A stretch of DNA of 32,439 nucleotides from assembly GCA_001464615.1 (NCBI GenBank), contig LNFI01000026.1, positions 1 through 32,439 on the forward strand, in the 5' to 3' direction. The notes below the pieces were generated by a model that was not told the origin of the DNA, searched no databases, and saw only the letters and a program-made list of their open reading frames with translations. Within the stretch, counting starts at the first letter, position 1, and each line of letters starts with the position of its first letter. This stretch comes from Sphingomonadales bacterium Ga0077557. Lineage in GTDB: Bacteria > Pseudomonadota > Alphaproteobacteria > Sphingomonadales > Sphingomonadaceae. Position numbers and translations under genes: made by a program. Positions 8,511-16,709 of this stretch are shown in pieces.

Positions 8511-8966
8511 TCAAAAAGGCTGGACGATGGCCAGCACCACAATGATCGCCGCGGCCACGCCGGGTACTTCGTTCAACAGACGCAGCTGTCGACCGGTAAG
8601 CGCCTGTTTTCCTGCAGCAAGTTTTCTCGAATAGCCAGTGATATAGCCGTGATACCCCGTCAGGCCGAGCACCAGCAACAGTTTGGTATGCAACCAACCA
8701 AGCCCAGTCACGCCGCTAAACAGGCCAAGCTGCGCGGCCAAAGCCAAACCGAGCACCCAGACGATCAGCATCGCCGGCGTCAAAATGATCGAGCGCAATT
8801 TCTGTTCGCGCTCAACCCAAAGGGCGGCCTCGGCAGAGCCGGGCGCCGCTTCCTGATGATAGACCAGAAATCGCGGCAGCATGAACAGCCCCGCCATCCA
8901 AAAAATCACGAAAACAAGATGGGCTGCCTTCACCCATAAATAGGCATTACCAAGCCAGCCGATCAT
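8511..8966 (-). CDS. hemJ: Protoporphyrinogen IX oxidase HemJ
   Basis: HemJ is a membrane heme-binding protein that oxidises protoporphyrinogen IX to protoporphyrin IX in bacteria lacking HemG and HemY. The 151-residue protein has four hydrophobic segments. It shows the conserved histidine in KAAHLVFVIFWMAGLFMLPR (13-32), HTKLLLVLGLTGYHG around residues 93-107 with the conserved lysine, and RLLNEVP near the C terminus. It follows hemE with an ATGA overlap, so two steps of heme synthesis are translationally coupled. Length and topology are normal. Confidence 0.93.
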   Translation of the reverse strand: MIGWLGNAYLWVKAAHLVFVIFWMAGLFMLPRFLVYHQEAAPGSAEAALWVEREQKLRSIILTPAMLIVWVLGLALAAQLGLFSGVTGLGWLHTKLLLVLGLTGYHGYITGYSRKLAAGKQALTGRQLRLLNEVPGVAAAIIVVLAIVQPF

Positions 8967-10015
8967 AGCTTCGGTCCCCTCACGCGCGCCAGCAACTGAT
9001 CGACATGGGCGATCGGCGTATCCTGCAAAATGCCGTGGCCAAGGTTGAAAACATGAGGCCGCTCGGGAAAGGCGGCAAGCACCCGATCAATGGCGATCTC
9101 GAGCGTTTCGCCTCCGGTGATCAACGCCAGCGGATCAAGATTACCCTGCACCGGCATGCCAGCGGGAATAGTGTCATTGGCCCAGACCGGATCAAGCGTC
9201 TCATCAAGGCCAAGCGCATCAACCCCCGTCTCCCGCGCATAGGCCGCAAGTTTGGCGCCTGCGCCCTTGGGGAAGCCAATCACGGGCGTATCGGGATAGC
9301 GGGCATGCAGTGCCGCTGTAATCGCGGCATTTGGGGCAATCACCCAGCGTTCAAACTGTGCAGGCGACAAACTGCCGGACCAGCTGTCAAAAAGCTGGAT
9401 CGCTTCGACGCCTGCCTCAATCTGTCGGCCGACATAGTCAACCGTCAGCGCGGCGATGGCATCGATAATCTCGCCAAAGGCCTGGGGATCACGATAGGCA
9501 AAACGCCGGGTCTCAGCTTGATCCTTGCTGCCATGGCCAGCGACCATATAGGTCGCAACCGTCCAGGGGCTGCCCGCAAAGCCGAGAAACGTCGTCTGGG
9601 GATCAAGCATCGCTGCAACTTTGCGCACGGTCGCATAGACGGGATCCAGCCGCTCAGGGACAGCTTGCAGCGCCGCCAGAGCGGTATCGATCAGCGGGGG
9701 TGCGAGTGCAGGCCCTTCGCCAGCCCCGAAACTGAGATGCTGTCCCATTGCCGATGGAACCATCAAGATATCCGAAAACAGGATCGCCCCATCAAAACCA
9801 AAGCGCCGGAGCGGCTGAATGGTGACCTCTGCAGCGGCATCACTATCGTTGACAAGATCCAGAAATCCGCCTTTTTCTGCCCGCAACGCGCGATATTCGG
9901 GCAAATAGCGACCGGCCTGACGCATCAACCAGATCGGCGGTATCGGCTGGCGTTCCCCGCGTAACGTTGCCAGCAATGGCTTTTGATCAGACAGCGTCTC
10001 TCTCCCGTTCTTCAT
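8963..10015 (-). CDS. hemE: Uroporphyrinogen decarboxylase
   Basis: HemE decarboxylates the four acetate side chains of uroporphyrinogen III to give coproporphyrinogen III, a cytoplasmic step of heme synthesis. From ATG 10015 it has 350 residues with the family signature PIWLMRQAGRYLPEYR (27-42, active-site arginines) and the second signature region GFAGSPWTVATYMVAG near residue 140. The frame is open to a GTG at 10054, but the extension has no recognisable family content, so 10015 is preferred. Its start lies at the left border of the putative origin, the conserved position of hemE in Caulobacter and Rickettsia. It is coupled to hemJ downstream by ATGA. Confidence 0.96.
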   Translation of the reverse strand: MKNGRETLSDQKPLLATLRGERQPIPPIWLMRQAGRYLPEYRALRAEKGGFLDLVNDSDAAAEVTIQPLRRFGFDGAILFSDILMVPSAMGQHLSFGAGEGPALAPPLIDTALAALQAVPERLDPVYATVRKVAAMLDPQTTFLGFAGSPWTVATYMVAGHGSKDQAETRRFAYRDPQAFGEIIDAIAALTVDYVGRQIEAGVEAIQLFDSWSGSLSPAQFERWVIAPNAAITAALHARYPDTPVIGFPKGAGAKLAAYARETGVDALGLDETLDPVWANDTIPAGMPVQGNLDPLALITGGETLEIAIDRVLAAFPERPHVFNLGHGILQDTPIAHVDQLLARVRGPKL

Positions 10016-10296
10016 AAAGAAAGAATCTATAAAAGGATGTTGATGTGATGGCACCGTTGATAGCGGGGCTTATGGCGCAATCCCGATAATGCCAACAGGC
10101 GCGTGCCGCCAATCAGCGTAAATACCCTTATACGGGAAGAGATCATGCACCATATCCACAGCATGTGGATCGATTGCCAGCCTGTCGATAGTTTTGTGGA
10201 GCAATCGGCGGTGATCCACAGCCGCGCTGGCGCTTGGCGCTGGCAGCGGGTTGCGCTAGCATTTTTGCCTATGTTTTCCACAGACTCCCCCCGCTG
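10016..10296. other. oriC: Putative chromosomal origin of replication (oriC)
   Basis: This 281-bp gap lies between the divergent hemE and PPSR genes, which flank the known origins of Caulobacter crescentus and Rickettsia. It holds five DnaA-box-like 9-mers: ATATCCACA (10152-10160), TGATCCACA (10212-10220) and TTTTCCACA (10274-10282) forward, each one mismatch from TTATCCACA, plus reverse copies TGTGGATCG (10164-10172) and TGTGGAGCA (10195-10203), each two mismatches off. An AT-rich stretch at about 10014-10040 next to hemE could be the unwinding element. No TTAA-N7-TTAA CtrA-type site is seen. Transcription diverges from this point and the parS cluster lies 4-8 kb away. The site is inferred, not demonstrated. 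The promoters of hemE and of the PPSR operon must also lie here. Confidence 0.8.
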
Positions 10297-11109
10297 ATGC
10301 GGCTTCATGTCCATTTGCTGTCAGATTCGACCGGCGAAACGCTGGAGAATATCGCCAAGGCAGCGCTTGCCCAATATGACGATGTCGAAACGATCCGCCA
10401 TTTCTGGCCGATGGTGCGCAGCGAAGCGCATCTTGAACGCATCATTCAGGAAATTGCCCAAAATCCGGGGCTAGTGCTGTTTACGCTGGTCAATTTGCAA
10501 ACGCGGCGCACGCTGGAAACCAAATGTCGCGCGCTTGGCCTATCGGCGGTGGCGCCACTGGATACGGTCACCGATGCCTTGTCGGGGTTGCTCGGCCAAC
10601 AAGCCAAGGCGCGCCCGGGCCGCCAGCATATGCTTGATGCGGCCTATTTCGCGCGGGTCGAGGCGATTCAATATACCATTGCGCATGACGATGGCGTGGG
10701 GTCGGAGGAATGGGAGGAGGCCGACATCGTCCTGGCTGGCGTGTCACGATCATCCAAAACGCCAACCGCCATCTATCTCGCCAATCGCGGCTATAAGACC
10801 GCCAATATCCCGATTGTGGTTGAAGTACCCCCGCCCCCCGCCTTGTTCACGCTCAAAAATCCGTTGGTCGTCGGGCTTACCACCAGTGCTGATCGGTTGA
10901 TTCAGGTACGCCGCAACCGCCTCTTGTCCCTCAATCAGGCGCCGGAAACGAGCTATGTCGATCCCGAAGCCGTCACGCATGAAGTCACCTTTGCGCGCCG
11001 AATGTTTGCCGACAATGGTTGGCCAGTGATCGACGTCACCCGCCGCTCGATCGAGGAAACGGCGGCTGCGATCATCGCCTTGGTCAATGATCGGATCTCA
11101 AACGAATGA
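10297..11109 (+). CDS. Pyruvate, phosphate dikinase regulatory protein (PPSR, DUF299; RP001 family)
   Basis: This family is a bifunctional kinase/phosphorylase that switches pyruvate phosphate dikinase (or PEP synthase) off and on by ADP-dependent phosphorylation and phosphate-dependent dephosphorylation of a threonine. From ATG 10297 it has 270 residues, starting MRLHVHLLSDSTGETLENIA. It has the P-loop-like GVSRSSKT (148-155) followed by PTAIYLANRG, and YFARVEAIQYTIAHDDG (117-133). The frame is open 21 codons further upstream into the origin region, but family members begin at the chosen methionine. It is the first gene right of the putative origin and overlaps maf by ATGA. Whether the target is PpdK or PpsA cannot be told here. 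Confidence 0.93.
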   Translation: MRLHVHLLSDSTGETLENIAKAALAQYDDVETIRHFWPMVRSEAHLERIIQEIAQNPGLVLFTLVNLQTRRTLETKCRALGLSAVAPLDTVTDALSGLLGQQAKARPGRQHMLDAAYFARVEAIQYTIAHDDGVGSEEWEEADIVLAGVSRSSKTPTAIYLANRGYKTANIPIVVEVPPPPALFTLKNPLVVGLTTSADRLIQVRRNRLLSLNQAPETSYVDPEAVTHEVTFARRMFADNGWPVIDVTRRSIEETAAAIIALVNDRISNE

Positions 11110-11702
11110 CGCTGATTCTCGCATCACAAAGCAGCTCACGCCGCGCCATGCTTGATGCAGCAGGCGTCGATTATACGGCCCTGCCCGCGCATATTGATGA
11201 GGAATCGACCAAAGCGGCGCTGCAGGCTGCGGGCAATCCGGCGCGCGACATCGCCGATGCCCTTGCTGAATTAAAGGCGCTGAAAATCTCGCAGGCCAAT
11301 CCCAGCGCGTTGGTGCTGGGCAGCGATTCACTCATGGTGCTGGCCAATGGCAGGATTCTCGACAAGCCCGTCAGCCGGGAACAGGCAGCAGAGCACCTAA
11401 TGGCAATGTCCGCCGGCACGCATCAATTGATCAGTGCCGCGGTGATCGCCGAACAAAGTCGGGCGGTATGGCGCATCGTCGAAGCAGCACGCCTGACCGT
11501 CCGATCATTGTCGCCCGCGACGATCAATGCCTATCTTGATCACGAATGGCCGGCGATTGCCGGGTGCGTCGGTTGTTTTCGGATTGAGGGGCTTGGCGTG
11601 CAGTTGTTCGATCGGATTGAGGGCAACCACTTCACGATTCTGGGCATGCCGTTAGTCCCCGTTCTGGGATATCTGCGGCTGCGGGGGGCATTGCCGTTAT
11701 GA
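11106..11702 (+). CDS. maf: Maf-family nucleoside triphosphate pyrophosphatase
   Basis: Maf proteins hydrolyse non-canonical or specific nucleoside triphosphates to monophosphates and are thought to clean the nucleotide pool. The 198-residue protein starts MTLILASQSSSRRAMLDAAG, the conserved phosphate-binding N terminus. It has LGSDSLMVL near 71-79 and the DKPVSREQA segment. GSDSLM is closer to the YceF-like (7-methyl-GTP) subgroup pattern than to the ADT pattern of dTTP/UTP-specific Maf, but this is an inference. It overlaps PPSR upstream and aroE downstream by four bases each, forming a tight operon starting at the origin. Confidence 0.92.
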   Translation: MTLILASQSSSRRAMLDAAGVDYTALPAHIDEESTKAALQAAGNPARDIADALAELKALKISQANPSALVLGSDSLMVLANGRILDKPVSREQAAEHLMAMSAGTHQLISAAVIAEQSRAVWRIVEAARLTVRSLSPATINAYLDHEWPAIAGCVGCFRIEGLGVQLFDRIEGNHFTILGMPLVPVLGYLRLRGALPL

Positions 11703-12508
11703 CTCAGCCCTATGCAGAGGTGATCGGCGATCCCATTGGCCATTCCAAATCACCGATTATTCACGGTTTTTGGCTGAAGGCGCTGGGGCATGATGCGGCT
11801 TATCGCGCCTGCCACGTCTTGCCCGACGGCCTTGCTGACTATTTCGCGACGCGTCGGTCCGATCCAGCCTGGCGCGGGTGCAACATTACCGTGCCGCATA
11901 AGGTCGCCGCGCTCGATCATGTCGCCGATCCAGGCACTATCCGGGCGACCATCGGCGCGATCAATACCGTTGCCCGCGACGAACAAGGCATATGCTTTGG
12001 CACGAATACCGATGCTGCCGGCTTTTATGCGCCGATTGCTGAGGTCGACCTGACCGGGGCGCCCATCGTGGTGATCGGCGCTGGCGGTGCGGCGCGCGCG
12101 GTGCTGTTTGCGCTGTCGCGGCTGGGCGTCGGTCCGGTCACGGTTTTGAATCGAAATGTGCTCAAAGCTGCCGCATTGCTGGCGCGGTTCGGGCTGAAGG
12201 GGGCAGCATTGCCGCTCGATAGCGCGCTGCCGCCTGCGAACTTGGTGGTCAATGCCAGCACATTGGGCATGGTCGGCCAGCCGCCACTCGTCATCGATCT
12301 TGATCCGCTGCCAGAGGATGCCATCATTTATGATCTGGTTTATGCGCCGCTTGAGACGCCGCTGTTGAAAGCCGCGCGCGCACGCGGCCTCGATAGCGTT
12401 GATGGGCTGGAGATGTTGATCAGCCAGGCGGCCTTGGCGTTCGAGATCCTGTTCGGAATCGAACCACCGCGCGATGAGGATGAATCGCTACGGGCACTGC
12501 TTTCATGA
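11699..12508 (+). CDS. aroE: Shikimate dehydrogenase (NADP+)
   Basis: AroE reduces 3-dehydroshikimate to shikimate in the common aromatic pathway. The 269-residue protein has the substrate-binding GDPIGHSKSP (10-19), the NITVPHK motif with the catalytic lysine (Lys68), GTNTDAAGF (101-109) with the catalytic aspartate (Asp105), and the NADP-binding loop GAGGAA (127-132). Length is normal. It starts at the ATGA overlap with maf and ends at an ATGA overlap with coaE. The series PPSR-maf-aroE-coaE is therefore probably one transcript. Confidence 0.96.
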   Translation: MTQPYAEVIGDPIGHSKSPIIHGFWLKALGHDAAYRACHVLPDGLADYFATRRSDPAWRGCNITVPHKVAALDHVADPGTIRATIGAINTVARDEQGICFGTNTDAAGFYAPIAEVDLTGAPIVVIGAGGAARAVLFALSRLGVGPVTVLNRNVLKAAALLARFGLKGAALPLDSALPPANLVVNASTLGMVGQPPLVIDLDPLPEDAIIYDLVYAPLETPLLKAARARGLDSVDGLEMLISQAALAFEILFGIEPPRDEDESLRALLS

Positions 12509-13098
12509 TCACCATCGGGCTGACCGGATCGATCGGGATGGGCAAATCGACGGTAGCGGCGATGTTCGCTGATCAGGGCGTGCCGGTTTTCGATGCCGAT
12601 GCCGCGGTGCACCGGCTGCAGGGGCCGGGCGGTGCGCTGATTCCGGCTATTGAAGCGGCTTTTCCTGGGACAACAGGCCCCGATGGGGTTGATCGAGCGC
12701 GGTTGGGCGCGGCTGTTTTTGGCAACGATGCGGCCATGCAGCGGCTGGAGGCGATCGTGCATCCCGCCGTTGGTGCTGAACGCGCAGCGTTTCTGGAGGC
12801 GAATGCGGCCGCGCCATTGGTCGTTTTCGATATTCCGCTGCTGTTCGAAACCGGCGGTGAGCAGCGCGTGGACAAGATCGTCGTGGTATCGGCGGCGCAT
12901 GACGTACAGCGCGATCGCGTGCTCGCTCGACCAGGGCAGTCGCCGGATCGTTTCGCGGCTATATTGGCGCGCCAGACACCCGATTCCGAAAAGCGTGCCC
13001 GCGCCGATTTCGTGATCGCCACTGATGTGCCGATTGAGGAAACGCGATCAGCCGTCGATGCGGTCATCGCTTGCCTGTTGCGCTCAAGGGGTGAATAA
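12505..13098 (+). CDS. coaE: Dephospho-CoA kinase
   Basis: CoaE phosphorylates the ribose 3'-OH of dephospho-CoA in the last step of coenzyme A synthesis. The 197-residue protein has the P-loop GSIGMGKST (8-16), the acceptor-binding VFDADAAVHRL (28-38) and a lid/DIPLLFE segment typical of the family. It begins at an ATGA overlap with aroE. Eight bases separate its stop from dnaQ. The position between aroE and dnaQ is common in alphaproteobacteria. Confidence 0.95.
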   Translation: MITIGLTGSIGMGKSTVAAMFADQGVPVFDADAAVHRLQGPGGALIPAIEAAFPGTTGPDGVDRARLGAAVFGNDAAMQRLEAIVHPAVGAERAAFLEANAAAPLVVFDIPLLFETGGEQRVDKIVVVSAAHDVQRDRVLARPGQSPDRFAAILARQTPDSEKRARADFVIATDVPIEETRSAVDAVIACLLRSRGE

Positions 13099-13106
13099 CA
13101 TCGCTT

Positions 13107-13796
13107 ATGCGCGAGATTGTCTTTGATACCGAGACGACCGGCCTCAGTTTTTCCAATGGCGATCGGCTGGTTGAAATTGGGTGTGTCGAACTGTTCAACC
13201 GCGTGGAGACTGGCCAGACCTACCACGCCTATTTTCACCCCGAACGGCCAATGGCACCAGAGGCTCAGGCGATCCACGGGCTGAGCGACGCCTTTCTGGC
13301 CGATAAGCCGCTGTTCGCCGAAAACTGCGATGACTTGCTGGAATTTCTGGGGGACAGCCCCTTGGTGGCCCATAATGCCAGCTTTGATTTCGGTTTTTTG
13401 AACGGCGAACTAAAGCGGTGTGGTCGGCAGATGCTGTCGCTCAGCCGGATGATCGATACCGTGGCGATGGCACGCACCCGCCATCCCGGTGCAAAACATT
13501 CACTCGATGCGCTGTGCACGCGCTTTGGAATCGATCGCAGCCACCGTGTCTTGCACGGTGCCTTGCTCGACGCCCAGTTGCTCGCCCAAGTCTATGTCGA
13601 ATTGACCGGTGGCCGCCAGATCGGGCTGACATTGGTGTCAGAGATGGTCGAACACGCCGCGCCGCCCGTTGATGCATCGCGCAGCGTCGTCCGGCCCCAG
13701 CGCATCTTTGCGGTCAGCATTGAAGAGGCAGCGCGACACAGCCAATTCCTGGAAGGCGTGAACAATCCCCTATGGGGGCCGTTGGAAACACAGTGA
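13107..13796 (+). CDS. dnaQ: DNA polymerase III epsilon subunit (3'-5' proofreading exonuclease)
   Basis: DnaQ removes misincorporated bases during replication as part of the Pol III core. The 229-residue protein has all catalytic residues of a DEDDh exonuclease: Asp7 and Glu9 in FDTETTG (ExoI), Asp94 in HNASFDFGFLN (ExoII), and His150 and Asp155 in HGALLDAQL (ExoIII). The C-terminal part has no second domain; it ends with a short tail that probably contacts the polymerase. The start is eight bases after coaE. It is the fifth gene of the operon that begins at the putative origin, so it is among the first genes duplicated in each replication round. Confidence 0.95.
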   Translation: MREIVFDTETTGLSFSNGDRLVEIGCVELFNRVETGQTYHAYFHPERPMAPEAQAIHGLSDAFLADKPLFAENCDDLLEFLGDSPLVAHNASFDFGFLNGELKRCGRQMLSLSRMIDTVAMARTRHPGAKHSLDALCTRFGIDRSHRVLHGALLDAQLLAQVYVELTGGRQIGLTLVSEMVEHAAPPVDASRSVVRPQRIFAVSIEEAARHSQFLEGVNNPLWGPLETQ

Positions 13797-13848
13797 CGAT
13801 TATTGACGGGCTGTCGGTTCCCCGCTGCCCTAATTGAGGAGGAAAGAC

Positions 13849-14466
13849 ATGGACATCCGCGTTTCCGGCCATCAGGTCGATACAGGCGACGCGCTGCGGC
13901 AACGTGTCGAGGATCGGCTTCAGGGGATAGCGGAGAAATATTTTGCCCGGGCGATTTCCGCCCATGTCACCCTTGGGCGCGGGCCGCATGACAATGGCTT
14001 TACCTGCGACATTGTAGCGCATGTGATGCAGGGGTTGGTGCTGAAAGGGCGCGGCGATGCAATGGAGGCGCATCTCGCCTTTGACGGCGCGGCCGACAAG
14101 ATTGAAAAGCAACTGCGCCGCTATATGCGCCGGTTGAAGGATCGCCATAGTGCCCAGGTCGTCAATGGCCCTGAACCCGTCAATGGCGCTGACATGGGGG
14201 GTGGCCGTGACAGGATTGGCGACAATGCCGGCTACACGCTTTTCCGTGAAAGCGACGCCGAAGCTGAGGTGCAGGATTTCCCCGTTATCGTCGCCGAAAT
14301 GCGGGTTGATGTTCCTGATGCCAGCGTGTCGGACGCGGTGATGATGCTTGATCTGCGCAACACCACCGCCTTGTTGTTTCGCAATAGCGGCACCGGCGCC
14401 TATAACATGGTCTATCGGCGAGGTGATGGCACGATCGGCTGGGTTGAACCGCAACGCGGCAGCTGA
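13849..14466 (+). CDS. hpf: Ribosome hibernation-promoting factor, long form (HPF/RaiA family)
   Basis: Long HPF binds the 30S decoding region and pairs ribosomes into inactive 100S dimers in stationary phase or starvation. From ATG 13849 it has 205 residues: the N-terminal ribosome-binding domain (about 1-105, starting MDIRVSGHQVDTGDALRQRV) and the C-terminal dimerisation domain (about 145-203, with VVAEMRV-like and MLDLRNTTALLFRNSGTGAY segments and GTIGWVEP). The start is decided by a very strong Shine-Dalgarno, GAGGAGGAAAG, just before it; the frame also opens at a TTG at 13834. It sits upstream of ptsN, as in many proteobacteria, but rpoN is absent here. Confidence 0.94.
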   Translation: MDIRVSGHQVDTGDALRQRVEDRLQGIAEKYFARAISAHVTLGRGPHDNGFTCDIVAHVMQGLVLKGRGDAMEAHLAFDGAADKIEKQLRRYMRRLKDRHSAQVVNGPEPVNGADMGGGRDRIGDNAGYTLFRESDAEAEVQDFPVIVAEMRVDVPDASVSDAVMMLDLRNTTALLFRNSGTGAYNMVYRRGDGTIGWVEPQRGS

Positions 14467-14552
14467 CGCTTTCGCTGATGCCCAAACAGGGCTATGCGGC
14501 CCGGTCTTCGCATCGTGCGCCCTTGGCGCCGCCGGTGCTGTGACCTGGAACC

Positions 14553-15023
14553 ATGATGATCAATTTCACTGATTTGCTGCTGCCCGCTACGGTGCTCAAC
14601 CAGGTTGCCGCCGCCAATAAAAAGGCGTTGTTGCACCATATTGGCCAGGCAGCAGCGCACTCCTATAGCCTTGATGCCAAGGCGATTGTCAGCGCGCTTG
14701 CGGATCGGGAGCGGATTGGGTCGACCGGTTTTGGTGGCGGCGTTGCGATTCCGCACGGCAAGCTCGATGGCTTGACGCGGGTGGTTGGTGTCTTTGCCCG
14801 CCTGGCGCAGCCGATTGATTTCCAGGCGATTGACGATTTGCCCGTGGATATTGTGTTTGCGCTGCTGTCGCCGCCTGATGCGGGGGCCGATCATCTCAAA
14901 TCGCTGGCACGGGTGTCGCGGCGGCTGCGTGATCGTGGTTTTGTTGCCAAATTGCGCGGGGCCGGTTCGCCTGACGCGCTCTATGCGCTCTGGACCGGGG
15001 ACGAAGGCCGTGATGCCGCCTGA
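14553..15023 (+). CDS. ptsN: Nitrogen-regulatory phosphotransferase EIIA-Ntr
   Basis: PtsN is the terminal phosphoacceptor of the nitrogen-related PTS, which regulates rather than transports. The 156-residue protein starts MMINFTDLLLPATVLNQV and has the phosphorylated histidine in GGGVAIPHGK (His68). It also has DRERIGSTGFG (51-61) and the IVFALLSPPDAGADHLKSLA segment typical of the IIA fructose/Ntr fold. It lies 86 bp after hpf. The next frame starts 11 bp before its stop, so translational coupling with the thioesterase is likely. Confidence 0.95.
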   Translation: MMINFTDLLLPATVLNQVAAANKKALLHHIGQAAAHSYSLDAKAIVSALADRERIGSTGFGGGVAIPHGKLDGLTRVVGVFARLAQPIDFQAIDDLPVDIVFALLSPPDAGADHLKSLARVSRRLRDRGFVAKLRGAGSPDALYALWTGDEGRDAA

Positions 15024-15483
15024 CCCGCGGCCCCTAGCCGAGGGTGCCCAGGCGCATTTTCGGGCGCTCGAATCGCTCTATGACGCCGCGCCCATCAACC
15101 GGCTATTCGATTCGCACCTGACGATCCCGGAAACCGGCATCGCGCGAATCGAATTCATGCTTGATTCGCGCTATTATCACGCCGGCGGCGCGGCGCATGG
15201 CACCAGCTATTTCAAAATGCTCGACGATGCCGCCTTTTACGCGGCAAATAGTTTGGTCACGGATCGTTTCCTGCTGACAACGGCCTTCAACCTGCTGTTC
15301 ACCCGTCCGCTGACCAAGGGCATGGTTACGGCCGAAGGGCGCTGGATCAGCGGCCAGCGCAGGGTGCTGATTGCCGACGCCCGGCTGATCGATTCTGCCG
15401 GCGAGGAGGTCGCGCGGGGCACGGGCACCTTCATGCGCTCGCGCATTCCGCTCGCCAGCTTGCCCGGCTACCGGCCGGCATGA
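15013..15483 (+). CDS. PaaI-family hotdog-fold thioesterase
   Basis: The product is a predicted acyl-CoA thioesterase of the PaaI/hotdog superfamily; the substrate is unknown. The 156-residue frame starts within the ptsN 3' end (11-bp overlap). The core segment HAGGAAHGTSYFKMLDDAAF carries the His-Gly-Gly-x-x-x-Gly type of pattern, followed by a long helix and the strand LFTRPLTKGMVTAEGRWISG. No membrane segment or signal is seen. A GTG directly before the chosen ATG could also serve as start. A much longer frame upstream lies in another frame of ptsN and is not coding. It ends with an ATGA overlap with the DUF1491 gene. Confidence 0.85.
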   Translation: MPPDPRPLAEGAQAHFRALESLYDAAPINRLFDSHLTIPETGIARIEFMLDSRYYHAGGAAHGTSYFKMLDDAAFYAANSLVTDRFLLTTAFNLLFTRPLTKGMVTAEGRWISGQRRVLIADARLIDSAGEEVARGTGTFMRSRIPLASLPGYRPA

Positions 15484-15833
15484 GCGATCGGTTGCCGAGC
15501 GCCACCGTGGTTGGGGCGCTTTTACGGCGGGTAAACGATGCGGGCGGGCTGGCAATGGTGCTTGCCAAGGGCGATCAGAAGGCCGGTGCTATCCTGGTGG
15601 TCACCTGCAATAAAGGCACACAATTCAATATTTTAGAACGGACCATGGGTCCAACCGGCACGGTGCGCCTGATGCCCGTGGGGGTCGCCGGGGCGGACGG
15701 ATCGACCGATGATTCCCAGGCGATTGGCGCGTATTGGCAACGACGCCGCGCCCGCGACCCTGATCTATGGGTGATCGAACTGGATATCCCGGATGCAGAA
15801 CGGTTCGCCGCTGAAACGATCGGGCTGGGTTGA
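15480..15833 (+). CDS. DUF1491 family protein of unknown function
   Basis: The 117-residue protein resembles DUF1491, a family of alphaproteobacteria. It has LLRRVNDAGGLAMVLAKGDQ at about 14-33, the strand GAILVVTCNKG, an RTMGPTG turn, and DPDLWVIELDIPDAERFAAE at the C terminus. No catalytic motif is recognisable. It is coupled by ATGA to the thioesterase gene upstream, so both probably belong to the hpf-ptsN transcript. Its function is unknown; the context links it only loosely to PTS-Ntr and stationary-phase genes. Confidence 0.83.
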   Translation: MSDRLPSATVVGALLRRVNDAGGLAMVLAKGDQKAGAILVVTCNKGTQFNILERTMGPTGTVRLMPVGVAGADGSTDDSQAIGAYWQRRRARDPDLWVIELDIPDAERFAAETIGLG

Positions 15834-15991
15834 CTATTTTGCGCTGCACAATGAAAGCGCGGCACTTCGAAATCAGCGTTGTGCTGTGCAGATGTGCGAT
15901 ATCTGTCGGTGACGCAGTCGGGGGGTAAGCCCGGGATGGTGCCATCGTTGGCGATCATCGCCGCGCGCCAACCGCATAATCAGCAGTTTCA

Positions 15992-16675
15992 ATGAAGTTT
16001 TCTATTCGTGCCGCGATCGCCATTGCGGTTTTCTGTGCCGCCAGCCTGGCTGGATCGGGCAGCCCGGGTTTCGCAATTGAACCCGGCAAATCGGTTACGC
16101 TGACCTCATTGTCGGCGAACGATCAATCTACCCCCCTCAACGTACCGCTTTTGACTCTGGTTCCATCGCCCACCGCGCAGGACACTGCGCCGACCGACAA
16201 TGGACAGCAGCCGACGCTTGACAGCGACGCCGCCAATGAGGCTGTCACTGAAACGCCATCCTATGCGTCGCTTGCTGCGGCGATCGAGGCGCAGTCGCTC
16301 CCGGCCAAGGTCGATGAAAATCTCGCCTGCCTGGCGGGGACGATTTACTTCGAAGCCAAGGGCGAACCGCTGGCCGGGCAGCTTGCGGTCGCTCAAGTGG
16401 TGATGAACCGCAGCGTCTCGGGCCGTTTCCCGAGTTCGATCTGCTCGGTGGTCAAGCAGCCGGGCCAATTTTCGTTCATGCGCGGTGGTCGGATGCCCAA
16501 CATTGCGCGCGACAATGCCCATTATCGTCGTGCGCTTGCTGTCGCCAAGGTCGCGCTCGACAAGGCCTGGGCCGGCCCGGCTGGCAATGCGCTTTACTTC
16601 CATGCCCGCCGCGTGTCGCCAGGCTGGCGGTTGACTCGGGTCGCCGCCATCGGCGGTCATATCTTTTATCGCTAA
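15992..16675 (+). CDS. Secreted cell-wall hydrolase (SleB/CwlJ-like Hydrolase_2 domain)
   Basis: The 227-residue protein has an N-terminal signal peptide (hydrophobic 6-21, probable cleavage near PGFA at 25-28) and a low-complexity linker rich in Pro, Thr and Asp (about 30-105). The Hydrolase_2 domain spans 110-227 and starts NLACLAGTIYFEAKGEP, with the conserved catalytic-type glutamate Glu121 and QLAVAQVVMNRSVSGRFPSS. It ends with FHARRVSPGW and GGHIFYR. Such domains cleave peptidoglycan (SleB is a lytic enzyme of spore cortex); in alphaproteobacteria they are predicted periplasmic wall-remodelling enzymes. It stands alone, 158 bp after DUF1491. No SleB peptidoglycan-binding domain is present. 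Confidence 0.9.
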   Translation: MKFSIRAAIAIAVFCAASLAGSGSPGFAIEPGKSVTLTSLSANDQSTPLNVPLLTLVPSPTAQDTAPTDNGQQPTLDSDAANEAVTETPSYASLAAAIEAQSLPAKVDENLACLAGTIYFEAKGEPLAGQLAVAQVVMNRSVSGRFPSSICSVVKQPGQFSFMRGGRMPNIARDNAHYRRALAVAKVALDKAWAGPAGNALYFHARRVSPGWRLTRVAAIGGHIFYR

Positions 16676-16709
16676 GCGACATGCAGCAGGGGCAAATGCT
16701 CTTTTGCTT

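Noticed and set aside
14785..15012. N-terminal 76-codon extension of the thioesterase frame
   Set aside because: It lies wholly inside ptsN in another frame, is rich in Arg, Cys and Trp as in shadow frames, and the hotdog domain starts after 15013.
15844..15972. Inverted repeats CTGCACA/TGTGCAG and GTTGGCG/CGCCAAC between DUF1491 and the cell-wall hydrolase
   Set aside because: Seven-bp arms with 34- and 12-base loops and no T-run; such dyads are expected by chance in GC-rich DNA.
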